In this document: positions 1 through 9,178 of the stretch, piece by piece
Numbering within the stretch: the stretch's first letter is position 1
How the letters are laid out: each line of letters starts with the position of its first letter
NCBI RefSeq assembly: GCF_000145615.1
Contig: NC_014410.1
Coordinates: 848,001-912,000, forward strand
Direction of reading: 5' to 3'
DNA from: Thermoanaerobacterium thermosaccharolyticum DSM 571
GTDB taxonomy: Bacteria > Bacillota > Thermoanaerobacteria > Thermoanaerobacterales > Thermoanaerobacteraceae
Length of the DNA stretch: 64,000 nt
The notes under the pieces: model-generated
The model's database searches: none
What the model was told of the DNA's origin: nothing
The model's input: the letters and a program-made list of their open reading frames with translations, nothing else
Translations under genes and position numbers: made by a program

Positions 1-402
1 ATGAGAATAATGATTGATACAAATGTTCTTATTTTAATTTTTCTTTTTCCTACATCCAGAATGAAAAAATTAGTCGACATTATTACAGATCAACATACTA
101 TTGTATTGCCATCATATGTTATTGATGAGCTTAAGATGGTAATCAGACGAAAATTTCCTGCAAAATACCAAGACTTAGACACATTTCTTTCAGAATTGCC
201 TTTTGAGTATACTTATACAATTGAAAAAATATATATACACAAATATCCAGATATTCGCGATAAAAAAGATTTGCCTGTTCTGGTGTCGGCTATCACAGAA
301 GATGTAGATGTTTTAATTACAGGTGATAAAGATTTTTATGATTTGAAGATTGAAAAGCCGGAGATACTTACACCAGCAAAATTTGTCGAGAAATACAACT
401 GA
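1..402 (+). CDS. PIN-domain protein, probable toxin-type ribonuclease
   Basis: Small PIN-fold protein (133 residues), probably a Mg-dependent RNase of a VapC-like or solitary PIN toxin. The N-terminal DTNVL motif (first catalytic Asp), a central E and the C-terminal ITGDKDF motif (late acidic residues) are visible. The ATG is the first base of the window, so the true start and any upstream antitoxin cannot be judged. The downstream neighbour is convergent. PIN domain likely; toxin role inferred. Confidence 0.7.
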   Translation: MRIMIDTNVLILIFLFPTSRMKKLVDIITDQHTIVLPSYVIDELKMVIRRKFPAKYQDLDTFLSELPFEYTYTIEKIYIHKYPDIRDKKDLPVLVSAITEDVDVLITGDKDFYDLKIEKPEILTPAKFVEKYN

Positions 403-439
403 GAAGAGCTATTAAAGTTTATTGGCAACATGCGTTTTT

Positions 440-1405
440 TCATTCAAAAGCAGAACCCCATCTCATATTTCTGGCTTTCTTATAAATATCTCCATGGCTT
501 TTTGTGACCGTGACTTTCTTGATGCTATCCTTTGTGCACAAATCCAATATTATGTGGCCTTTTCTTATCTGCGGATGTCTTATGATTCTGCTTTTTATTG
601 TTTTGCAAGGCTTTTTTGACACACAAATGTACGAAAATTTTTCATCCTCGTATGGAAGTTCGCCATTTTTAACCTTTCTGTGCAAGCTTGTTCGCTGTAT
701 GCGCGAGGAAAAGTGGCACCAATCATTATCTTTTATGGGACATTTTTTATCATGCGGACAGGGTGCGATTACATGCGCACCAAGCGATATCAGAGCTTCC
801 CGGGCTCTTTTTATCCTAGAAAAGCCGATTTTAGTTCCTGGCTCTATAATGATCAGTATATCATTAGCACTTTCCCACAGTTTTTTTATTATTTTACTCT
901 GTACATCTTCATTTAGCTCACCAATGGAATACGATGCAATGACGATATCGTGTCTGTGAGCGTCAAATGATCTATTTAAATCTATTTTTAGCCACTTTGC
1001 GTTTTTGATAGAATCATAATGTGAATTAGAAGATAACTTTTTGCCGATATTTATCATGTTTTCGTCTTTTTCCAGAAGCGTTATTTGATCAATATCATGC
1101 CATATAGCAGTTGCCGCCCACATGGCTGTTCCAGGGCCTGCCCCTACATCTAAAAGAGATTTTGGGCGAAAATCATTATATACTTCTTTTACATGATTTA
1201 AAACAGTGTATATTGCGCCGTACGTAGCAGGCATCCTGTATACGACATAAGCGATTGTTTCATCATATCCGTTTAAAAATTTATCAGAATAGTTTTTATC
1301 ACGGTATCGCTTAGAAATATCCGAAACTAAAGCTGCTAATTTATTTGTAGGTATAGCTTCTGTTTCGTTTTCTATGGCAGTGATAAGTTCTAATGGTAGT
1401 TCCAT
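440..1405 (-). CDS. Rsm22-like small-subunit rRNA methyltransferase family protein
   Basis: 321-residue SAM-dependent methyltransferase of the Rsm22/mS35-like family, which acts on the small ribosomal subunit. The SAM-binding glycine motif LLDVGAGPGTA lies near residue 100. A C-terminal cysteine set of the form CPHDKKCP followed by WCHF (about residues 217-233) is typical of the family and probably holds an Fe-S cluster. The ATG is preceded by an AAGGA-type site. It is divergent from the helicase gene, with about 120 bp of AT-rich spacer between. The exact target nucleotide is unknown. Confidence 0.78.
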   Translation of the reverse strand: MELPLELITAIENETEAIPTNKLAALVSDISKRYRDKNYSDKFLNGYDETIAYVVYRMPATYGAIYTVLNHVKEVYNDFRPKSLLDVGAGPGTAMWAATAIWHDIDQITLLEKDENMINIGKKLSSNSHYDSIKNAKWLKIDLNRSFDAHRHDIVIASYSIGELNEDVQSKIIKKLWESANDILIIIEPGTKIGFSRIKRAREALISLGAHVIAPCPHDKKCPIKDNDWCHFSSRIQRTSLHRKVKNGELPYEDEKFSYICVSKKPCKTIKSRIIRHPQIRKGHIILDLCTKDSIKKVTVTKSHGDIYKKARNMRWGSAFE

Positions 1406-1527
1406 TTACATAAACAATCCTTTCTATTAGTGTTCAATTTATATTATACCATCAAACATAATTTTATGTTATAATTCAACTCAAGAACCGTCCTTGGTTG
1501 GATGGACTTTATGAAAGGCTGGATGTA

Positions 1528-3867
1528 ATGATTAAAGAGAAGATAAAAGTTTCAGTTAGAGACTTGGTAGAGTTTATATTGCGCAGTGGTGATTTAAACA
1601 GTGAGTTTGTCGGAAACGGCAATAGAAGAGCGCTAGAAGGGGCAAGGATTCATAGAAAGATACAGAAATCTAAAAATGAAAATTATACGAAAGAAGTCTC
1701 ATTAAAGTACGAAGCAGAGTACGATGATTTTATCCTTGCTGTTGAAGGCCGTGCGGATGGCATCATTATTGAAAACGGCAATGTTACGATAGACGAAATA
1801 AAAACTACAAATGCTCAACTAAATGACATTGATGATAATTACAATCCGCTACATTTGGCACAGGCAAAATGCTATGCTTATATATACTCTATTCAGAACG
1901 ATTTGGTTGCGATAAATATTCAACTAACGTATTATCAGATTGATAATGATGAGATTAAATATTTGAGATACACGTATTCTATAGATGAGCTAAAAGCATT
2001 TTTTGAAGATCTTTTAAAAAAGTTTTACAACTGGGCAATGATATCATACAGTTGGATAAATGAAAGAAACAGCTCCATAGAGAAGATAGATTTTCCTTAT
2101 AAAAATTACAGGAAAGGTCAGAGAAAGCTAGCCGTAACTGTCTACAGGACGATTGAAAGAGAGAAAAAACTCTTTGTACAAGCGCCTACCGGAATAGGTA
2201 AAACAATATCTACAATTTTTCCATCGATAAAGGCTATGAGGGAAGGGATGACGTCAAAGATATTTTATCTGACGGCTAAAACAATTGCTGGTACTGTTGC
2301 AGATGAGACGTTTAAGATGCTAAGGGATAAGGGGCTAAGAATTAAGACGCTTGATATCACTGCAAAAGAGAAGATATGTTTAAATGAAAGGACTGAATGC
2401 ACCCCTGAGTCATGCCCATACGCAAAAGGCCATTATGATAGGATAAACGATGCTATAATGGATATGATTTTAAATGAAGATGATTTTAGCAGGGCAAAAA
2501 TTGAGGAGTATGCAAAAAAACATACGGTATGTCCATTTGAGTTTTCACTAGACTTATCTTTATGGTCTGATGTTGTAATCTGCGATTACAATTATGTTTT
2601 TGACCCAAATGTCGGGATAAAAAGATTTTTTCAAGATAAGAGCGATTTTACTCTACTTGTGGATGAAGCCCACAACCTTGTAGACAGGTCAAGGGAGATG
2701 TTTTCTGCAGAGCTTTTTAAAAAAGAGTTTTTATCATTAAAAAAGTCGATGCAAGGGAAAAGCAGTAAAATAGAGAAGGTATTATCGAAGATTAATTCTA
2801 TTTTTCTTCAAATGAAAAAACAGTGCGGTGAAAATAATTTTTTTGTGGCGAAAGAAAAACAAGTTGCTTTGGATGGCTATTTAAGGCAGTTTATAGGTGA
2901 AGCTGAATTGTACCTTGTAAATAATAAAAAATCATCCAAATGCGATGAGCTTATAGATTTGTATTTTAAATCATTATCTTATTTGAAAATTTCTGATATG
3001 TATGATTCGTCATATATGACGTACGTAGAAAAAGATGGTGATGATGTAAAAATTAAGCTATTCTGCTTGGATCCGTCTAAATTATTAAGTCAAACGCTTC
3101 AGAAAGTCAGAGGGACAATATTTTTTTCTGCCACACTTCTTCCGATTACATACTATAAGTCGCTTTTAGGAGGGAGCCATGAAGATTACGCAATTTGCTT
3201 AGATTCACCTTTTGATACTAAAAACAGAATGATTCTTATAGCAGATGATGTATCTACAAAGTACAAAGATAGAGAAAATACGCGAGAAAAAGTAGCGGAG
3301 TATATTGATGCAGTTGTGTGGAAAAAGCCAGGGAATTATATTGTGTATTTTCCATCATATGAGTATATGAACATGATATATGAGATTTATAAAGATCGAG
3401 GAACGAACATGATAATCAAGCAGGAGAGCAGTATGAGTGAGGATGACAAAGAGAGTTTTTTAAAGATGTTTGAAGATGAGAAAAAGGGAATCATAGCCTT
3501 TTGCGTGCTAGGAGGTATCTTTTCGGAAGGCATTGATTTGAAGAATGATAGATTAATCGGCGTTATAATTGTAGGTGTCGGTCTTCCTCAAATATGTCTT
3601 GAAAGAGATATAATAAAAGACTACTTCGAAGAAAAGTATGGGCTTGGATATGAGTTTGCTTACCTTTATCCTGGCTTTAATAAAGTGATGCAATCAGCAG
3701 GTCGTGTTATTAGAACTGAGACTGATAGAGGTGTTATTTTGCTTATAGATGAAAGATTTTTGCATAAGAACTATATAAAATTATTTCCTAAGGAATGGTT
3801 TCCGTATATTAAAGTCAATAAAAATAATATAGAAGCATATCTTGACGGCTTTTGGAGGAATTTATAA
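1528..3867 (+). CDS. DinG/XPD-like helicase with N-terminal PD-(D/E)XK nuclease domain
   Basis: Superfamily 2 DNA helicase of the DEAD_2/Rad3 type, about 779 residues. The first 170 residues resemble a RecB-like PD-(D/E)XK nuclease (GRADG, then DEIKTT near residues 75-95). Walker A APTGIGKT lies near residue 219 and the DEAH box near 379. Four cysteines around residues 285-300 (ICLNERTECTPESCPY) fit the Fe-S cluster of this family, and a helicase C domain with QSAGRVIR follows. I chose the ATG at 1528 because an AAAGG site sits 9 nt upstream; a TTG at 1498 is in frame but has no site. It overlaps the next gene by one base (TAATG). Likely role: DNA repair. Confidence 0.85.
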   Translation: MIKEKIKVSVRDLVEFILRSGDLNSEFVGNGNRRALEGARIHRKIQKSKNENYTKEVSLKYEAEYDDFILAVEGRADGIIIENGNVTIDEIKTTNAQLNDIDDNYNPLHLAQAKCYAYIYSIQNDLVAINIQLTYYQIDNDEIKYLRYTYSIDELKAFFEDLLKKFYNWAMISYSWINERNSSIEKIDFPYKNYRKGQRKLAVTVYRTIEREKKLFVQAPTGIGKTISTIFPSIKAMREGMTSKIFYLTAKTIAGTVADETFKMLRDKGLRIKTLDITAKEKICLNERTECTPESCPYAKGHYDRINDAIMDMILNEDDFSRAKIEEYAKKHTVCPFEFSLDLSLWSDVVICDYNYVFDPNVGIKRFFQDKSDFTLLVDEAHNLVDRSREMFSAELFKKEFLSLKKSMQGKSSKIEKVLSKINSIFLQMKKQCGENNFFVAKEKQVALDGYLRQFIGEAELYLVNNKKSSKCDELIDLYFKSLSYLKISDMYDSSYMTYVEKDGDDVKIKLFCLDPSKLLSQTLQKVRGTIFFSATLLPITYYKSLLGGSHEDYAICLDSPFDTKNRMILIADDVSTKYKDRENTREKVAEYIDAVVWKKPGNYIVYFPSYEYMNMIYEIYKDRGTNMIIKQESSMSEDDKESFLKMFEDEKKGIIAFCVLGGIFSEGIDLKNDRLIGVIIVGVGLPQICLERDIIKDYFEEKYGLGYEFAYLYPGFNKVMQSAGRVIRTETDRGVILLIDERFLHKNYIKLFPKEWFPYIKVNKNNIEAYLDGFWRNL

Positions 3868-4547
3868 TGGTGGAAGTGTACGCTACAAAAATCACGAGAA
3901 ATGTAGACGAAGAAGAATATAGTAAATTATTAGAGGCAGTGTCAGAAGAAAAGAGATGGAGAGTTAAAAAGATTAAGAAATTTGATGATGCACTGAGGAC
4001 TCTTTTGGCAGAGGCAATGCTTCGAGTGACATTAGTAAAAGAATTTGGACTAAAAAACAGCGATATCGTATTTTATAAGAATGAGTTTGGGAAACCTTTT
4101 TTAAAAGGCAAAAATATATTTTTTAGTATATCCCATTCAGGAGAGTGGGCATCTATAGCTGTAGATTGTGATAATTTAGGCGTTGACATAGAGAAGGTAA
4201 GAGATATCAATTTAAATGTGGCAAAGCGTTTCTTTTCGATGGAAGAGTGTAATGATATGATGAAAAAGGATGATAAAATAGACTACTTTTTTACTCTTTG
4301 GACACTAAAAGAAAGCTATGTCAAGGCACTAGGCAAGGGACTTTATGTTCCATTAAAATCATTTACTGTAAAATTAGAAAAAGAAATTAAGCTTTATGGA
4401 GAAAATAAAAATAAGTTTTATTTTAAGCAGTTTAATATAGATGTTGGATATAAATTGGCAGTCTGTGCTCAGAATAATATGTTTCAAAATAATGTTAATG
4501 TCATAAAACAAGATGATTTATTAAATAATATTTTTAATTTTTTATGA
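3867..4547 (+). CDS. 4'-phosphopantetheinyl transferase (Sfp family)
   Basis: Transfers the 4'-phosphopantetheine arm of CoA to a carrier-protein serine. Family motifs are in order: SISHSGEWASIAV, GVDIEKV (Mg ligands D and E), then LWTLKESYVKALGKGL. Length (226 residues) fits Sfp-type enzymes rather than the short AcpS. The ATG at 3867 overlaps the helicase stop and has a TGGAGG site 8 nt upstream; an upstream in-frame ATG at 3852 lies over that site and is unlikely. No polyketide or peptide synthetase is visible nearby, so the target may be the fatty-acid carrier or a distant cluster. Confidence 0.88.
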   Translation: MVEVYATKITRNVDEEEYSKLLEAVSEEKRWRVKKIKKFDDALRTLLAEAMLRVTLVKEFGLKNSDIVFYKNEFGKPFLKGKNIFFSISHSGEWASIAVDCDNLGVDIEKVRDINLNVAKRFFSMEECNDMMKKDDKIDYFFTLWTLKESYVKALGKGLYVPLKSFTVKLEKEIKLYGENKNKFYFKQFNIDVGYKLAVCAQNNMFQNNVNVIKQDDLLNNIFNFL

Positions 4548-4586
4548 AATATGGTATAATTTAGAAAAATGGGTGGAGGTGATATT

Positions 4587-5360
4587 ATGCAAAAGTCTGT
4601 TGAACTGACATATGGATCTAGGACATTGAGGGGTATGATGCATATGCCAGACGGTACACATGGCAAAGCTCCTATGGTGGTTATGTTTCATGGGTTTACA
4701 GGCAATAAAGTTGAGTCACACTTTATTTTTGTAAAGTTGTCAAGAGAGTTGGAGAAGGTAGGCATAGGCAGTTTCCGCTTTGACTTCTACGGCTCAGGTG
4801 AAAGCGATGGAGACTTTATTGACATGACATTTAGCGGTGAAGTAGAAGATGCAAGACATATAGTAGAATTTGTAAAGAACGATCCTCTGACAGATGTCAA
4901 TAATATCGGAATACTGGGTTTCAGCATGGGTGGTGCCATTGCTGCCATTATAGCAAAGGAATACAAAGACGTCGTAAAATCATTGGTACTCTGGGCTCCT
5001 GCTTTTAATATGAGAGATGCAATAATGCTTCAATCTCAGAGTGAAGCAGGAAATTTGCTTAATGAACATGGCTTTGTTGATATTGGTGGGTTCGCACTTG
5101 GGAAAGGATTTGTGCTTGACATAGCTGATATTGATATATTTGAGTCAGCGAAAGGGTATGACAAAGACGTGCTAATAGTTCACGGCACAAAAGATGAAGC
5201 TGTTCCGTATACTGTGTCTGAGGAGATTTTAAAGACAGTTTACAAAGAAAATGGACGTAGAATATCGATAGATGGATCAGATCATACATTTAGCAGGCTT
5301 GACTGGCAAAGGAAGGCTATCGATGAATCTGCTGCTTTTTTGAAAGAAAAGCTTAAATGA
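4587..5360 (+). CDS. alpha/beta hydrolase, esterase-like
   Basis: Serine hydrolase of the alpha/beta fold, 257 residues, resembling clostridial feruloyl-esterase-like proteins. Visible are HGFTGNK (oxyanion region), GFSMGGA (nucleophile elbow Ser), VHGTKDEAVP (acid) and GSDHTF (His). There is no signal peptide, so it is cytosolic. The start at 4587 is set by GGTGGAGGTGAT just upstream; an in-frame ATG at 4569 lies before that site. Substrate not known. Confidence 0.82.
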   Translation: MQKSVELTYGSRTLRGMMHMPDGTHGKAPMVVMFHGFTGNKVESHFIFVKLSRELEKVGIGSFRFDFYGSGESDGDFIDMTFSGEVEDARHIVEFVKNDPLTDVNNIGILGFSMGGAIAAIIAKEYKDVVKSLVLWAPAFNMRDAIMLQSQSEAGNLLNEHGFVDIGGFALGKGFVLDIADIDIFESAKGYDKDVLIVHGTKDEAVPYTVSEEILKTVYKENGRRISIDGSDHTFSRLDWQRKAIDESAAFLKEKLK

Positions 5361-5365
5361 AATAG

Positions 5366-5389
5366 AGGGCCCAATAGTGAGCCCTTTTT
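5366..5389. terminator. Bidirectional rho-independent terminator
   Basis: Stem AGGGC/GCCCT around a 10-nt loop, followed by five T on the plus strand. It lies between the convergent hydrolase and pepT genes. Confidence 0.7.
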
Positions 5390-5393
5390 AGAT

Positions 5394-6620
5394 TTACTTT
5401 TCTGTCACAAGCTTTACTATATTCAATATAACTTCAACAGCTTTTTCCATCGCAAAAATAGGTATGTATTCATATTTGCCGTGAAAATTATGGCCTCCTG
5501 TAAATATATTAGGCGTTGGAAGCCCCATGTACGATAACCTTGCTCCATCAGTGCCGCCGCGGATAGGAGACACATCTGGTTTTACGCCTGCTTTCTCTAT
5601 AGCTTTTAGTGCAATTTCAACTATACTCATGTCTTTTTCAATGATTTCTCTCATATTGTAATATTGGTCTTTTAAATCTATTTCTACTGTGCCTTCGCCG
5701 TATTTTTCATTTAATTTGTTTATCAAATTTAACAAGTAATTTTTGCGATTTTCAAAGTTTTCTTTGTCAAAATCCCTTATTATGTAGTACAAGTGTGTTT
5801 CTTCTACATTACCATTAAAATTATTTATGTGATAAAATCCCTCATATCCCTCTGTATTTTCCGGTGTTTCTTCCAGCGGCAGCATTGAAGCAAGCTCTAC
5901 TCCTATTAAAACAGAGTTTTTCATTTTGCCTTTTGCTGTTCCCGGATGTACATTTCGGCCGTGTATTATTATTTTTGCAGATGCTGCATTGAAGTTTTCA
6001 TATTCCAATTCACCCAATTTTCCACCATCGATTGTATAAGCAAAATCAGCCCCGAATTTTTTTACGTCAAATTTGTCTGCACCGCGTCCGATTTCTTCGT
6101 CTGGCGTTATACATACTTTTATAGTCCCGTGTTTTATTTCAGGATGTGATATGAGGTATTCATAGGCGGTTACTATTTCAGCAATTCCAGCCTTATCATC
6201 GGCACCAAGCAGTGTTGTACCATCTGTCGTGATCAGTGTTTTTCCTATGTAGTCTTTTAATTCTGGAAAATCACTTGGCGACAAAACGATATTCTTATCC
6301 TTGTTTAATATTATGTCTTTGCCATCGTAGTTTTCGATTATCTGCGGATTTACATTTTTTCCAGACATATCAGGGCTTGTGTCCATGTGTGATATAAAGC
6401 CTACTACTGGTATTTTCCTATCAATATTAGATGGTACAGTTCCCATTACATATCCATTTTCATCGACGGATACGTCTGTAAGCCCGATAGCTTTTAATTC
6501 AGCAGCCAAGTCTTTGGCAAAAACCATTTGCCCATCTGTACTAGGGCATTTTGAAGAGTTTTCATCTGATGTTGTTTCATACTTTACGTATTTTAAAAAT
6601 CGATGAGCGACGTTTTGCAA
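5394..6620 (-). CDS. pepT: Peptidase T (tripeptide aminopeptidase)
   Basis: Zinc-dependent M20 exopeptidase that removes the N-terminal residue from tripeptides in the cytosol. The dimetal motifs are in order: [26 protein letters not shown] and HNFHGKYE near the C terminus. Length 408 matches the family. The start is TTG at 6620, supported by AGAAGGGG six bases upstream; no ATG lies closer to the expected N terminus. Transcribed toward the alpha/beta hydrolase gene, with a shared terminator between. Confidence 0.93.
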   Translation of the reverse strand: MQNVAHRFLKYVKYETTSDENSSKCPSTDGQMVFAKDLAAELKAIGLTDVSVDENGYVMGTVPSNIDRKIPVVGFISHMDTSPDMSGKNVNPQIIENYDGKDIILNKDKNIVLSPSDFPELKDYIGKTLITTDGTTLLGADDKAGIAEIVTAYEYLISHPEIKHGTIKVCITPDEEIGRGADKFDVKKFGADFAYTIDGGKLGELEYENFNAASAKIIIHGRNVHPGTAKGKMKNSVLIGVELASMLPLEETPENTEGYEGFYHINNFNGNVEETHLYYIIRDFDKENFENRKNYLLNLINKLNEKYGEGTVEIDLKDQYYNMREIIEKDMSIVEIALKAIEKAGVKPDVSPIRGGTDGARLSYMGLPTPNIFTGGHNFHGKYEYIPIFAMEKAVEVILNIVKLVTEK

Positions 6621-6687
6621 TATACCCCTTCTTTCTTAAAATTTTCTAAAATTATTTTATCACTTATAAGAAAAATTTAAAAGAAAT

Positions 6688-6715
6688 AAAGCCTGGGTTA
6701 CCGTTACCAGGCTTT
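6688..6715 (-). terminator. Terminator of rpsD
   Basis: Nine-base perfect stem AAAGCCTGG/CCAGGCTTT whose 5' arm overlaps the rpsD stop codon. On the minus strand it is followed by ATTTCTTTT. Confidence 0.75.
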
Positions 6716-7310
6716 AGTAAAATTCTACTAATAAATGGTCGTCAATTTCTACAGGAATTTCGCTTCTTCTTGGCAATTTAATTAATTTGCCTTCCATTTT
6801 ATCCACATCGACATTGATATATGGTGGAATATCATTTGTGCCGATGCTTTGTTTTATAAGGGGCATATTTTTACTTTTTTCTTTAACGGAGACGACGTCT
6901 CCGACATTTACCTCATAAGATGGGATATTTACTTTTTTGCCATTTACTAAAATATGGCCATGCGAAACGAGCTGACGTGCAGAGTATATTGTAGGAGCAA
7001 AGCCCATCCTGTATACAATATTGTCAAGGCGCCTTTCAAGAAGTGAAAGAAGTTTTTCGCTTGTCGGTTCCTTGCTTTTTAGTGCTTTTTCAAAATACCT
7101 TCTATACTGTCTTTCCTTAACGTTGTAGATTGATTTGAGCTTTTGTTTTTCAAGAAGTCTTCTACCGTATTCAGAAAGCTTTTTGCCTCTAGCTAGCCCA
7201 TGCTGTCCAGGAGCGTACGGCCGCTTTAACGAAGGACATTTTGGACTACCGCATAGGGGATGTCCTACAATTCTGCACATTCTATGCTTTGGTACTATTG
7301 TTCTTGCCAA
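6714..7310 (-). CDS. rpsD: Ribosomal protein S4, stand-alone paralogue-type gene
   Basis: 198-residue S4 of the 30S subunit, with the S4 RNA-binding domain in the middle (RRLDNIVYRMGFAPTIYSAR, then LVNGKKVNIPSY). It is not next to rpsM, rpsK or rpoA, where the standard clostridial rpsD lies, so a second copy elsewhere is likely but cannot be seen. The N-terminal zinc site is unusual: His9, Cys12, Cys20 and Cys25 occupy the place of the four cysteines of zinc-type S4. The start is TTG at 7310 after GGAGGTGA. A perfect Fur box lies 22 bp upstream, so metal control is likely. Confidence 0.92.
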   Translation of the reverse strand: MARTIVPKHRMCRIVGHPLCGSPKCPSLKRPYAPGQHGLARGKKLSEYGRRLLEKQKLKSIYNVKERQYRRYFEKALKSKEPTSEKLLSLLERRLDNIVYRMGFAPTIYSARQLVSHGHILVNGKKVNIPSYEVNVGDVVSVKEKSKNMPLIKQSIGTNDIPPYINVDVDKMEGKLIKLPRRSEIPVEIDDHLLVEFY

Positions 7311-7331
7311 CTGCTCACCTCCATTTTATAA

Positions 7332-7346
7332 TGATAATCATTATCA
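7332..7346. promoter_or_regulatory. Fur-type operator upstream of rpsD
   Basis: TGATAATCATTATCA is a perfect 7-1-7 inverted repeat matching the Firmicute Fur box consensus. It lies inside a longer stretch that matches 18 of 19 bases of the classical Fur consensus. It sits 22-36 bp before the rpsD TTG, where a bound repressor would cover the promoter or early transcript. A PerR box would need TTATAAT half-sites, so Fur fits better. Confidence 0.75.
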
Positions 7347-7438
7347 ATTAATCACATTCAATTATATAGTCTGAAATAAAATTTATCAAGTATTTTTCTT
7401 AAGTATATTTTTATCAAAGAACAAAAAAATATACAAAA

Positions 7439-7457
7439 ACCCGGCATTAAGCCGAGT
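7439..7457 (-). terminator. Terminator of nitroreductase gene
   Basis: Stem ACTCGGC/GCCGGGT (minus strand, one mismatch pair) with a 5-nt loop and a following T run. It lies just after the nitroreductase stop. Confidence 0.6.
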
Positions 7458-7460
7458 TTT

Positions 7461-7958
7461 TTAAAATTTTTCCCAGTGCAGTACGTCGCTTAAAGATTTT
7501 TTATTTCTTGGAGACGGATTTTGCGTACTGTAGCCTAAAGCAATAATTGAGATCATTCTAAGGTTTGATGGAACATTTAAATATTCATTTATGTCTTTTT
7601 CATATGTCCGATCATACCCTGCTACCCAGCATGAAGAGATGCCGTATGCTTTTGCTGCAAGTATGATATTTTCAGTTGCTGCTGCACCATCTTCTAGATG
7701 GTGGATGTTTTCTTTTTCACAGTATACAACTACACATGCTGCAGCATCTTTAATAAATTTGCCGTATGTAGCCTTTTCAGAAATATACTTAAGAGTTTCC
7801 TTGTCAGTTACAACGACGAAATGCCAAGGTTGAACATTGTTTGCAGATGGAGCAAGTCTTCCGCAGTCAATAATATCTTCCAGTATGTTTTTTGGAATTG
7901 GTTTATCTTCAAAAGATCTTACAGCTCTTCTTTGCTTTAATACTTCTAATGCATCCAT
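7461..7958 (-). CDS. Nitroreductase family protein
   Basis: FMN-dependent NAD(P)H oxidoreductase-like protein of 165 residues. The RRAVRSFEDKPI motif (FMN phosphate binding), APSANNVQPWHFVVV and the C-terminal alpha/beta segment with IALGY are visible. The start at 7958 follows a GGAGGTG site; an in-frame ATG at 7973 is part of that site. It is divergent from the repeat-protein gene and single-gene, with its own terminator. Substrate unknown. Confidence 0.88.
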   Translation of the reverse strand: MDALEVLKQRRAVRSFEDKPIPKNILEDIIDCGRLAPSANNVQPWHFVVVTDKETLKYISEKATYGKFIKDAAACVVVYCEKENIHHLEDGAAATENIILAAKAYGISSCWVAGYDRTYEKDINEYLNVPSNLRMISIIALGYSTQNPSPRNKKSLSDVLHWEKF

Positions 7959-8082
7959 ATAAAACACCTCCATTTAATATTATAACCACTAAAAAAACAA
8001 TTTCAAAATTTGGTTAAATATTTATTGACGGTAAAATATGAATATGTAAAAATATTGTTATAATGAGAGGGGGAGATATGGA

Positions 8083-8583
8083 ATGGGTAGTATTGAAGGT
8101 AGGATAGGTGGCGTCTTTGCGGGATATGACATATATGCACTCGTAGAAGACGGAAAAATTGACGGAAGAATCGGAGGTTCAGTGATTGGAGACGATATAG
8201 ACATAAAGTATTCTATGACAGATGGCAACATCAATGGAAGATTTGGAGGAGCTATTTTTGGTAAAGATATAACAGGTAGCATTGGAAATGATTTTGTTAA
8301 TGCGAGAATTGGCGGCAGCATCGATGGACATGACTTGAACCTTCACTATGATGGAAATACAGTTTACGGCAGGTGTGGAGGCGCTGTTGGTGGATTTGAT
8401 GTCATTATAAATTTCCAAGGGTCTACCGCAACAGGAAGGCTAGGTGGTACAATTGACGGCTTTGACGTTGAGTGCCAATGTGTAGATGTAGAGCCAATAG
8501 TGTCAGCCGTGGTAATTGCATCAGCATATTATCTTTACAAGAAAAAACAGAATCACAGTTCTTCAGGTGGAGGCACTAATTAA
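8083..8583 (+). CDS. Glycine-rich repeat protein of unknown function
   Basis: I do not recognise a family. The 166-residue protein is built of six tandem repeats of 22-24 residues, each with the core (G/A)R(I/F/C/L)GG, a short run, then GxD(I/V/L) and a variable strand-turn. This regular glycine/aspartate pattern suggests a small beta-solenoid. A weakly hydrophobic segment near residues 137-152 followed by KKK and a Ser/Gly tail could be a C-terminal anchor; there is no signal peptide. The ATG has a strong GGGGGAG site about 7 nt upstream. It is probably cotranscribed with the HD gene 33 bp downstream. Confidence 0.75.
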   Translation: MGSIEGRIGGVFAGYDIYALVEDGKIDGRIGGSVIGDDIDIKYSMTDGNINGRFGGAIFGKDITGSIGNDFVNARIGGSIDGHDLNLHYDGNTVYGRCGGAVGGFDVIINFQGSTATGRLGGTIDGFDVECQCVDVEPIVSAVVIASAYYLYKKKQNHSSSGGGTN

Positions 8584-8616
8584 TTGAATTTAACTAAACT
8601 TATAGGAGATGATATT

Positions 8617-9114
8617 ATGTCGAGATTAAAATATATTATGGAACTTAAAGATTATTACGGCATTGACTTAAAAAGAATAAACCATGCATTAAAAGTGCTT
8701 AGCTTTGCTGACAGAATAGTGGATGGCGAAAATATTACTGATGAAAAAATCAAGAAGATCGTGTATATTACCGCAATTTTGCATGATATCGGCATCAAAA
8801 AAGCTGAAGAAAAATATGGTAGCTCATCCGGAAGATATCAGGAAATAGAGGGACCGGCCATTGCAAGAGAGATTATGCGGAAAAACAATGAGGACGAGGG
8901 TATAATAGAAAGAGTATGTTATATTATAGGTGGTCATCATACGGCATCTAAAAATGATGGACTTGATTTTCAGATAATATGGGAATCTGATCTTCTGGTA
9001 AATATAGAAGAGGATGAATTGTATAAAGATAGAGAAAAGGTCAGCAATATTGTAGAAAAGAATTTTAAGACAAAGACAGGCAAAAACATTGCAGGTGACT
9101 TGTTTCTAAGTTAA
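8617..9114 (+). CDS. HD-domain phosphohydrolase-like protein
   Basis: 165-residue HD-superfamily protein with H...HDIG (near residue 60) and GGHHTA further on, the metal-binding pattern of this phosphohydrolase fold. The start is the ATG at 8617 after TAGGAGATGAT; an in-frame TTG at 8584 directly abuts the previous stop and lacks a site. The close spacing to the repeat-protein gene suggests one transcript. Substrate unknown; such proteins often act on nucleotides. Confidence 0.78.
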   Translation: MSRLKYIMELKDYYGIDLKRINHALKVLSFADRIVDGENITDEKIKKIVYITAILHDIGIKKAEEKYGSSSGRYQEIEGPAIAREIMRKNNEDEGIIERVCYIIGGHHTASKNDGLDFQIIWESDLLVNIEEDELYKDREKVSNIVEKNFKTKTGKNIAGDLFLS

Positions 9115-9178
9115 AGCTTGATAATATAATTTATATAGTATAAAATATGAGATGTAAAATAAGATTGGAGGTTTACAT

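Noticed and set aside
8025-8064. TTGACG and TATAAT upstream of the repeat-protein gene
   Set aside because: They are 28 bp apart, too far for one promoter, and the TATAAT is too close to the ribosome binding site for a useful start.
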